Shown one piece after another: positions 1 to 5,871 of a DNA stretch of 12,323 bases. The DNA lies in the NCBI GenBank assembly GCA_015523135.1, contig WAKY01000126.1:1-12323 (forward strand). The letters are read 5' to 3'. A model generated the notes under the pieces. That model saw nothing but the letters and a program-made list of their open reading frames with translations. It did no database searches and was not told the origin of the DNA. Origin of the DNA: Candidatus Aciduliprofundum sp. Its GTDB lineage: Archaea > Thermoplasmatota > Thermoplasmata > Thermoplasmatales > Aciduliprofundaceae. The position numbers were made by a program, and so were the translations under genes. Every line of letters starts with the position of its first letter. The first letter of the stretch is position 1.

Positions 1-998
1 ACAATGTATACTACCCGGAGCAGTTCAAGCTGTAAATCTACCATACCTTTCCAAAGCTCTATTATATTTTTGTAATTGGATGATATATCTCTTTGAAATA
101 TTCTAAGCAAACTGATAGTTTCCATTCCGAAATTGATAAATAACGATGAAGATACCTCTTCATTACTGCCAAATGTTATCTCTGTCATCTTTATCGCTGC
201 TGCTGTCTCAAGCACATGCTCAAACATCTCATCGTCCCTGTTGTAAGGTATGGGTACAAAATATGCCTGCTCTGGAGTTAAAGTGCTCCAGCCAGAAGAG
301 TAACGCAGGTTGTTCCAGTCTACAAACCTTTTATACTGCAGGGAAGTTAGCATAGTACTCATTCCTGATAACTGCATCTTGTACTCTTCTATAAACGCAT
401 CCTTTTCTTCCAACTTCTCTTTTAATTCCTTATTCTCTTGCTTAAGTTTCTCGTTCTCCTTCTCTACTCTCTCTAACCTATCAGGATCTTCATAGTGCTC
501 TATAACCGTTGCCAGAAACTCCAAAATTCTGTCTGCAAGCTTGTCAGGATCTTTTCTAAATTCTCTCCACTCCTCCGGCGATAGATGCATCTTGCTAAGC
601 AATATCATAAAAGCGTTAAAACCAATATTGTCTATGAGCGTGTTTATGAAATTGTTTCTCTTGGATATATGCTCTATATTCCTAGCTATAAATTCGTCCA
701 GAGCTCTCTGATAACTTTTGTAAGATGCATCTGTAATATCCTCGTTGTTCTTCTTTCGTCTTTTAGAACCTGTATAATAGCTCTTTCCCGAGATGCTGCG
801 CATTCTCCAAGGCAGCTCTCTCTTGAGATACACAAAATCTTCCTCGCTCTCTATTCCTATGCTATAACTCTTCACCCTTCCTCCCTCTGGAGGGACTAAG
901 TATATGTACACTTTGTTACCCACCCTCTTGGGCGATCTCTTGTATATGTAGCCATTCTCCACAAGCCCCACAATCTCTTCCTTAATCTTCGGATCCAT
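1..998 (-). CDS. Unrecognised coiled-coil protein, partial (C-terminus beyond left edge)
   Basis: Reading the minus strand from ATG at 998 gives 332 codons with no stop up to the window edge, so the C-terminus is missing. I checked the frame row by row. The start has GGTGA at 1004-1008, five bases ahead of the ATG. I do not recognise the family. Residues 17-35 (from GYIYK, with VYIYLVPPEGG from 30) look like beta strands rich in Tyr and Lys. Residues 79-86 are a basic patch (KRRKKNN). Residues 173-207 form a Glu/Lys coiled coil with core positions L175, V178, N182, L185, N189, L192 and L196 in exact 3-4 spacing. Two Asn at the 'a' position is typical of parallel dimers. Residues 220-332 are mixed, with W228, W237 and W316. 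There is no signal peptide or membrane segment, so it is probably cytoplasmic. The basic patch and coiled coil would allow nucleic-acid binding, but I cannot support a function. It diverges from the archaeosortase gene and shows no link to glycan synthesis. Confidence 0.82.
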   Translation of the reverse strand, partial: MDPKIKEEIVGLVENGYIYKRSPKRVGNKVYIYLVPPEGGRVKSYSIGIESEEDFVYLKRELPWRMRSISGKSYYTGSKRRKKNNEDITDASYKSYQRALDEFIARNIEHISKRNNFINTLIDNIGFNAFMILLSKMHLSPEEWREFRKDPDKLADRILEFLATVIEHYEDPDRLERVEKENEKLKQENKELKEKLEEKDAFIEEYKMQLSGMSTMLTSLQYKRFVDWNNLRYSSGWSTLTPEQAYFVPIPYNRDDEMFEHVLETAAAIKMTEITFGSNEEVSSSLFINFGMETISLLRIFQRDISSNYKNIIELWKGMVDLQLELLRVVYI

Positions 999-1029
999 TT
1001 ATATCACCAATTTTATATATCTCCACTCC

Positions 1030-1038
1030 TTTATAAGG
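1030..1038 (-). promoter_or_regulatory. Probable TATA box for the 998-1 gene
   Basis: On the minus strand, GAAAACCTTATAAAGG has a purine-rich stretch like a BRE followed by a TATA-like octamer centred near 1034. An archaeal start point about 26 bases downstream would fall near 1008, just before the GGTGA site and the ATG at 998. This implies a very short leader. It is inferred from sequence only. A second A/T-rich run at 1011-1020 is too close to the start codon to be the TATA box. Confidence 0.45.
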
Positions 1039-1057
1039 TTTTCTTTTACCAATCTTG

Positions 1058-1436
1058 TTGTGAAAATTCGTGCTATGCGGGTTCAACTCCCTCTTTTTCA
1101 CAAATATTCACAATGAAAAATATCCTTGCGAAAGATTCTTTGAAAATCAGTATTACACGAATTTTTATTGAAATATTATGTTAGTTTTCACAAATTCGCA
1201 ACCATATTTTGTGAATATTAAGGAATTGTGAACTACAAATCACCCAGTGCTTTGTGAGCTTGTTCTGGTGGATTTCTCTCACGCATTCTGATTTTTGCCA
1301 CTGTTTTATATTGAGAGAGCATCAGATTCTCCTTTTCCCCCTTAGAGAATATTGCTACCACTCCTGCATCCTTTCTCTATTGGACCCATCAAGTTGCGTG
1401 AATTTTTTTACACTTTTTCAACCCCACTTTTGTGAA
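1058..1436. repeat. Cluster of seven TTGTGAA/TTCACAA 7-mers in the divergent intergenic region
   Basis: Exact copies of TTGTGAA occur at 1058-1064, 1209-1215, 1226-1232 and 1430-1436. Its complement TTCACAA occurs at 1097-1103, 1107-1113 and 1187-1193. A near match, TTGTGAG, is at 1252-1258. Several extend to a longer shared core, for example AATATTCACAA (1103-1113) against TTGTGAATATT (1209-1219). Two copies also sit inside similar inverted repeats: TTTTTCA-N13-TGAAAAA (1094-1120) and TTTTTCA-N12-TGAAAAA (1414-1439). Well under one exact copy is expected by chance in 380 bases, even allowing for A/T richness. The array could be operators for a dimeric regulator of the two divergent genes, or iteron/origin-like binding sites. 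The sequence does not decide between these. Confidence 0.6.
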
Positions 1437-1485
1437 AAATTTGAAAATTATCTTCCTTTACAGGAGCCAAGCTACTCACGGCAAA

Positions 1486-1497
1486 CTTAATTTATTT
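1486..1497 (+). promoter_or_regulatory. Possible TATA element for the archaeosortase-flippase pair
   Basis: The A/T-rich run CTTAATTTATTTG lies about 26 bases before the ATG at 1517. No Shine-Dalgarno site is visible before any candidate start (TTG 1496, ATG 1511, 1517, 1532). A leaderless transcript beginning at or next to ATG 1517 would explain both facts. The match to a TATA consensus is only moderate. Confidence 0.3.
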
Positions 1498-1510
1498 GCT
1501 TTCTTTTCAT

Positions 1511-2395
1511 ATGTTAATGAACTTTGCTGAAATGAGGAAATACATTGATGAAAACAGGTACAATCTATTCATATACTCTATATTAATTACCTCAATGACT
1601 TATTTTATCTCTTATGTGGGTATGACCCTTATCACCGTGCTTTTATTCTTCGTTATAATTATTGTTGATGCAAAAAATTACAAAAAGCTTAGCACTAAGT
1701 TCTATTCTGTAGGGAATGTACCCGTTGATCTTGTAGTTGGCATAATTTTAGTTGTATTGCCATTTTTGAATTATGTATTTAATCCCTTGCATACAGTACC
1801 TACTTTTGGTAATATAGACGTTACTTTTGTACTTATAGGATTGGTAATTATTTTTTATGGAATAAGGAATCTTTGGGAATTTTACCTTTCTGTTGGCTTT
1901 ATTCTTGCAATTGCAATTTTTGAGTTTTTGATGGGTACCACGCTATTTATTGATATTCTTGGTCCTGCTTTTATCAATTTTACCATTTACTTCTCTACAG
2001 CTTTGGTGAACCTATTTGGATATGGTGTCACGGCAGGTCCGAATTATTTCATCCTGCCCAACGGAGAGAGGATATACATGCTTGTCTGGTGCTCTGGAAT
2101 TGAGAGTTTTACGCTCTTCACTCTTTTAATGCTCGTTCTGCTTTTAAGAGAGAGAATAAAATGGTGGGCCAAGGCAACTTTGATTGTTGTAGGTGCCATC
2201 GGTGATTTGTTTATCAATGTAATTCGTGTAGCCATCTTGGTTGCTATAGCGATAGATTATGGAATGTCAATGATGCAACTATTTCATAGCAATCTTGGAA
2301 ATATACTATTCTTAATTTATGTGTTCTTGTTTTATTGGTGCGTTCTAAAATGCGTGGTAAAGGAGGTCAAACATGGTAAGGAGAGCAATGCTTAA
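1511..2395 (+). CDS. Archaeosortase/exosortase-family membrane transpeptidase
   Basis: This multi-pass membrane protein is predicted to cleave a C-terminal sorting signal of secreted proteins and attach them to a membrane lipid, as ArtA-type archaeosortases do. The family's three signature residues are present and correctly ordered in the C-terminal half. They are Cys in VWCSGIES (Cys194 counting from ATG 1511), Arg in the N-V-I-R motif (Arg239) and His in QLFHSNLGN (His259). About seven to eight hydrophobic segments cover most of the roughly 294 residues, a normal family length. The N-terminus is uncertain: ATG 1511, ATG 1517 (favoured if leaderless), ATG 1532 and TTG 1496 are all possible, and none has a Shine-Dalgarno site. 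The 3' end overlaps the flippase gene by 23 bases, so the two are co-transcribed and probably co-translated. No substrate with a PGF-CTERM-like tail is encoded here, so the subfamily cannot be named. Confidence 0.88.
   Translation: MLMNFAEMRKYIDENRYNLFIYSILITSMTYFISYVGMTLITVLLFFVIIIVDAKNYKKLSTKFYSVGNVPVDLVVGIILVVLPFLNYVFNPLHTVPTFGNIDVTFVLIGLVIIFYGIRNLWEFYLSVGFILAIAIFEFLMGTTLFIDILGPAFINFTIYFSTALVNLFGYGVTAGPNYFILPNGERIYMLVWCSGIESFTLFTLLMLVLLLRERIKWWAKATLIVVGAIGDLFINVIRVAILVAIAIDYGMSMMQLFHSNLGNILFLIYVFLFYWCVLKCVVKEVKHGKESNA
2362..2367 (+). promoter_or_regulatory. Shine-Dalgarno site setting the flippase start
   Basis: GGAGGT lies five bases before ATG 2373, inside the 3' end of the archaeosortase gene. 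It selects ATG 2373 and so the 23-base overlap. A weaker GGAG at 2380-2383 precedes an alternative ATG at 2388. Confidence 0.7.
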
Positions 2396-3596
2396 CAAGG
2401 TTGGAATCGTATTTACTGGGAATGTGCTTTCCCAGCTCTTTGCCTTAACATTTATGATCATAGCTACTCGGGTTTTGAGCAAGGAAGATTATGGCTATGT
2501 TTCATACATCCTTACCATGGGCTCTTTTTTTGCAACCATTGTAGCTGGGGGCTTTCCAATAGCCCTAACACGCTACATTGCCAAAGATCCTGCTAGAAAA
2601 AAAGAGTACATAGAGAATGGGTTGTTTGGAAGTTTAGTTCTGTTCTTGGCGATTTCAATAGGCGTGGGCATATACTTCTGGCCCCATCTAGAGATAATTG
2701 CAATAATCTTTGTGAGCATGATTGTTATGCTTTATTTTGGAATTTTGAGGGGAGAGAAAGCGTTCAAAGTTTATGCCGTTGTTAATTCTGGAAGAAATGC
2801 AATAAAACTAACAATTCTCATCATCCTTCTATTTTTGGGATATGTTACAAAGTACAGCGTAATATGGACATACGCTGTGGCTGGCATTTTAATCATATTT
2901 ATTGCTGAGGCAATATACAAAAGGAGAAGCTTTGCTTGGCCAAGGTACAATTCTAAAATATTCAAGACCCTGCTTAAATTCTCTTTACCTCTCTTAGTTA
3001 CCACTGTTTTTTATTCTCTCACTAGTACGGCAGGAATTGCAATTATAAACTCGGAATTGGGAGAAGCAGCAGTGGCGTCTTTTAAAAATGCCCTCATGCT
3101 TGCAATTGTCTATGGCTTTGTTCCTGGAGCAATAGGTGTAGTTTTGCTTCCCAAGATTTCATCCACAAAGGAGCCAAAGGTCATATTTAAAAATTTGCGA
3201 GATTCCATAGTGTTTAGCTTAGCTATAGAATTCTTGATATTCATTGCTGCAATATTTGTTGGTAAGCCATTAATCATCATATTCTTGGGAGAGAAATATG
3301 CCGATGTATTTCCCCTATTTCTCATAGTTTCATTTGGATTTTTCTTTGCCACTGTGCGCAATATGTTTTCTGCACTTTGGGAAGGTACAGGTAGGCCATG
3401 GATTTCCATGGTAGATATGATAGTTGCTGGCTCATCCATAACCCTGTTCTCTTTGCTTTTAATTCCATTATTTGGATTATCGGGTGCTGCCTATGCTTAC
3501 TCTCTGGGCTTTGCTCTAGCTGCTGCCACGGATATTGGATTTTATATTTATGGCAAGTATCATAACTGGTTCACATCTATCAATGTTCATCGTTGA
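2373..3596 (+). CDS. Lipid-linked oligosaccharide flippase, Wzx-type (MVF/MATE superfamily)
   Basis: This 407-residue polytopic protein has about twelve hydrophobic segments. It should flip undecaprenyl- or dolichol-linked oligosaccharides from the cytoplasmic to the outer face of the membrane. The N-terminus is typical of the polysaccharide-biosynthesis/flippase family: a short basic start, a first helix GNVLSQLFALTFMIIATRVL and then SKEDYGYVSYILT. The basic loop KRRSFAWPRYNSKIFKTLLKFSLPL between the halves also fits, as does the late motif GTGRPWISMVDMIVAG, which resembles the 'G+...+...N' region of Wzx proteins. At 407 residues it lies at the short end of the family, but both ends look intact. 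Translation is probably coupled to the archaeosortase upstream. Its 3' end overlaps the opposing glycosyltransferase gene by 10 bases. It is probably the exporter for the glycan made by the minus-strand cluster, although the exact substrate cannot be read from sequence. Confidence 0.9.
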   Translation: MVRRAMLNKVGIVFTGNVLSQLFALTFMIIATRVLSKEDYGYVSYILTMGSFFATIVAGGFPIALTRYIAKDPARKKEYIENGLFGSLVLFLAISIGVGIYFWPHLEIIAIIFVSMIVMLYFGILRGEKAFKVYAVVNSGRNAIKLTILIILLFLGYVTKYSVIWTYAVAGILIIFIAEAIYKRRSFAWPRYNSKIFKTLLKFSLPLLVTTVFYSLTSTAGIAIINSELGEAAVASFKNALMLAIVYGFVPGAIGVVLLPKISSTKEPKVIFKNLRDSIVFSLAIEFLIFIAAIFVGKPLIIIFLGEKYADVFPLFLIVSFGFFFATVRNMFSALWEGTGRPWISMVDMIVAGSSITLFSLLLIPLFGLSGAAYAYSLGFALAAATDIGFYIYGKYHNWFTSINVHR

Positions 3597-4789
3597 TGTT
3601 TTTCTATTGCATATCTGTAAACATCAAGAGTTTTTTTAGCCACCATGTCCCAAGTGTAATTTTTCAAAACAAACTCTCTTGCTCTTTTTCCCATTTCCCT
3701 TGCCTCTTTTGGATGCTCTAGAAGATAGATAATGGCTTGGGATATTGCCTCTGGATCTTTTGGAGGAATAAGAATTCCCACATCTTTCCCCATCTGTTTT
3801 TTTCCCTCTTCTAAAATTTCTTTTGGACCACCCACTGCAGTTGCTATAACCGGTAACTCGCAGGCCATTGCTTCTATTAAGGAGATGCCAAAAGTTTCTT
3901 GTTCATTTATAGAGGTATGCAAAAAAATATCAGCCACATTATATAGTTTAACGAGCTCTTGAAGTGGTAATCTTCCAGTAAATATACACCTGTTGTAAAC
4001 ATTTAAATCTCTTGCTAAATTTTTAATTTTTGGTAGATATTCATCATCATTCGTTGCTACCAAGTAAATTTTCTTTTGAGTTTTTAATAAAAATCTTAGT
4101 GATTTCAATATATATCTTATACCATATCTAGGAGTAAAGTGTTTTGTAAATAATAGTATTATTGAATCTTCTGGTATCTTGTATTTTCTTTTAACCTCTC
4201 TCCTCTCCTTTTCATTAAAATTAATTGGCTTAAAAACCTCTGGATCAATCCCATTTGGAACATAAAAAACCTTATCTGGCTCAGCACCCAGCTCTTCTAT
4301 GATCCACTTTCTCAGAGTTTTTCCCACGGCAATCACTGCATCCGCCCTTTCTACAGTTTTTTTCTCCACCCAGCGCATGAATTTGAACTCTATGGAATCT
4401 GGTTTAACTCTGTCGCTTGAAAGGGTTTCCAAAGATGGATAACCGTGGAATGTTGATATTAAAGGTTTTCTTTTATCTATAAAGCCAACTCCAGCAAAAA
4501 AAGGGCCGTGGACATGGTATATATCAACTTTATTGCTAAGAAGCAAAGCTCTTTTTGTGGTTTGGAGGTATGTTTGAATCTGGGTGTATCTTTTGAAATA
4601 GAACATTTTTTCTTGATACACATCTACATTTCCATCTTTCCAGTGGCCAAGGCCAGTAGGTAAACCTTTTTCCTCCATATTTATTACATATATTTTATGC
4701 TCATTTTTAAACTGATTAACTAAATTTTGGATAACATGAGAGCCACCGCCCACCTGTGGTTTGTACCAACCAATCATCAATATTCTCAT
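3587..4789 (-). CDS. GT4-family glycosyltransferase (last gene of the minus cluster)
   Basis: This 400-residue GT-B retaining glycosyltransferase of CAZy family GT4 transfers a sugar from a nucleotide donor to a growing glycan at the inner membrane face. The N-terminal domain has the Gly-rich loop VGGGSH (13-18) and STFHGYPS (112-119). The VPNGID linker is at 177-182, and R221 lies in FTPRYGIRYIL. The C-terminal domain has the canonical E-x7-E pair E298/E306 (ETFGISLIEAMA), then ATAVGGPKEIL and the common GT4 ending YTWDMVAKKTLDVY. The start ATG 4789 has GGAGG at 4797-4801, seven bases upstream and within the end of the preceding gene, whose stop lies two bases away. Tight spacing implies one operon. 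The stop overlaps the flippase 3' end by 10 bases on the other strand. Donor and acceptor cannot be told. Confidence 0.92.
   Translation of the reverse strand: MRILMIGWYKPQVGGGSHVIQNLVNQFKNEHKIYVINMEEKGLPTGLGHWKDGNVDVYQEKMFYFKRYTQIQTYLQTTKRALLLSNKVDIYHVHGPFFAGVGFIDKRKPLISTFHGYPSLETLSSDRVKPDSIEFKFMRWVEKKTVERADAVIAVGKTLRKWIIEELGAEPDKVFYVPNGIDPEVFKPINFNEKERREVKRKYKIPEDSIILLFTKHFTPRYGIRYILKSLRFLLKTQKKIYLVATNDDEYLPKIKNLARDLNVYNRCIFTGRLPLQELVKLYNVADIFLHTSINEQETFGISLIEAMACELPVIATAVGGPKEILEEGKKQMGKDVGILIPPKDPEAISQAIIYLLEHPKEAREMGKRAREFVLKNYTWDMVAKKTLDVYRYAIEKHQR
3598..3637 (+). terminator. Oligo-T tracts after the flippase gene
   Basis: Plus-strand T5 at 3599-3603 and T7 at 3631-3637 follow the flippase stop at 3594-3596. 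Archaeal RNA polymerase commonly stops at such oligo-T tracts, so these may end the archaeosortase-flippase transcript. They lie within the coding region of the opposing glycosyltransferase. No comparable T tract is seen for minus-strand transcripts just past 3587. Confidence 0.35.
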
Positions 4790-4791
4790 TT

Positions 4792-5871
4792 TTATTCCTC
4801 CAAAATTAGTTTAAGGAATGTTTCAGCTGTTTTCTCCCAAGTAAATTTTTCCTCTGCGGTTTTCTTAGCATTCTCTCCTAACTTCTTTCTTAGTTTTTCA
4901 TTTTTTATTAAGTTCTCTAGTGACTCTGCAATTTTTTCTGGCTCTGGCTCCACGAGTATTCCATTTTTTCCATTTTCTATTGCTTCGGGTATTCCACCTA
5001 TCGGCGTGGCTACTATTGGCTTACCCATGGCCATAGCTTCAAGAATTGATAAAGAAACCCCACCTTCCCCCAAAGTGATGTGAGTATAAATATCACAAAC
5101 TGCGAGGGGGACAAATGGATTTTTTACATTTCCTGTAAAAATAACATTCTTTTCTATATTTATTTTTTTGGCGAAATCCTTTAGCATTTGAGAGTATTTC
5201 CCCTCACGAGTGAGTATTAGCACGATAGGATATCCCTTTTCTACCAGAATTTTTGTGGCAGAGATAAGAATCCTTGCACCTTCTGCCTTGGATTTAAAAG
5301 CTGTAAGAGCTTGACCCAACAATACAATTTTGTCTTTTGAGATATTGAAAATTTTCTTAAATTCTTCTATTTCCTCTTTAGATGGTTGTTTTACTGTGGC
5401 ACCAGCATATAATATAAATGTCTCTCTCTTTATTCTCAGTCCCGCAACTTCCCTGATATTTTTTTCTAATGCTCTGCTAACAAACCCAACTTCATCAAAT
5501 TTGTTTAATATGGTATTATAAGTTATCCTTTTATAGAATGGTAATCTTTTGTCAAAATGTGTATGAAATAAAGCAAAAATTTTTGTCTTTGGGTTGTGCA
5601 GTTTGTACAAAATTGCTGGGATCTTGGTGAACCAGCCACCTTGAGCAAGAATTATATCTGGTTTGATTTTTGTAAGAGTTTTGTAAGCTTTCCAAATGAA
5701 TTTAACTTTGTTTTTGGGCATTTTAAAATTTTTTTCATCTTTTCCTTCTCTAAATATAACACTTATTTCAATACCCCTTTCCTCCAATGCATTCACAAAA
5801 TTCTTGGTGTATTCTCGCACGCCCCCGCCTTGAGAGTTTAGCCAGTAGTTAGTTATGATGGTTATTTTCAA
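4792..5871 (-). CDS. GT4-like glycosyltransferase with TTG start
   Basis: This 359-residue GT-B glycosyltransferase resembles GT4. The Gly-rich loop SQGGGVREYTKNF is at 13-25 and FHTHFD at 102-107. The C-terminal nucleotide-sugar domain has GEGGVSLSILEAMAMG at 268-283 and ATPIGGIPEAI, and the protein ends with KFTWEKTAE. The first acidic residue of the E-x7-E motif is displaced: E269 and E278 have eight residues between them, and G270 stands at the usual Glu position. The start is TTG 5871. It fits the expected MKIxIIxN beginning, overlaps the upstream stop codon (TTGA) and has GGTGGTG at 5876-5882 four bases upstream. Translation is therefore likely coupled to the membrane-protein gene before it. 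Two bases separate its stop from the next GT4 gene. It is probably one sugar-adding step of the cluster's glycan; specificity is unknown. Confidence 0.88.
   Translation of the reverse strand: MKITIITNYWLNSQGGGVREYTKNFVNALEERGIEISVIFREGKDEKNFKMPKNKVKFIWKAYKTLTKIKPDIILAQGGWFTKIPAILYKLHNPKTKIFALFHTHFDKRLPFYKRITYNTILNKFDEVGFVSRALEKNIREVAGLRIKRETFILYAGATVKQPSKEEIEEFKKIFNISKDKIVLLGQALTAFKSKAEGARILISATKILVEKGYPIVLILTREGKYSQMLKDFAKKINIEKNVIFTGNVKNPFVPLAVCDIYTHITLGEGGVSLSILEAMAMGKPIVATPIGGIPEAIENGKNGILVEPEPEKIAESLENLIKNEKLRKKLGENAKKTAEEKFTWEKTAETFLKLILEE

Larger units (their letters stand above)
999..1510. other. Divergent intergenic region without a convincing gene
   Basis: These 512 bases separate the minus-strand coiled-coil gene from the plus-strand archaeosortase gene. 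They hold the TTGTGAA cluster and the two presumed promoters. The plus-strand open frame at 1254-1490 has no ribosome binding site and low-complexity Phe/Leu/Ser content, so I do not call it. On the minus strand, a 29-codon frame (1322-1233) starts six bases after GGAG and gives a hydrophilic peptide beginning MLSQYKTVAK; this is noted as a finding only. I see no tRNA, rRNA or CRISPR-like structure. Confidence 0.6.

Noticed and set aside
146..899. Three plus-strand open frames (146-355, 310-495, 585-899)
   Set aside because: They lie antisense to the long minus-strand frame 998-1, which has better codon use, a ribosome binding site and a coherent coiled coil.
1058..1436. CRISPR array or tandem repeat array
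   Set aside because: The repeated units are only 7-11 bases, irregularly spaced and in both orientations, so they are not direct repeats with uniform spacers.
1254..1490. Plus-strand open frame of 78 codons before the archaeosortase gene
   Set aside because: It has no ribosome binding site, low-complexity Phe/Leu/Ser/Cys content, and a GTG start inside the TTGTGAG repeat.
2044..3439. Minus-strand open frames within the archaeosortase and flippase genes
   Set aside because: They are shadows of strongly supported membrane-protein genes and show no motifs of their own.
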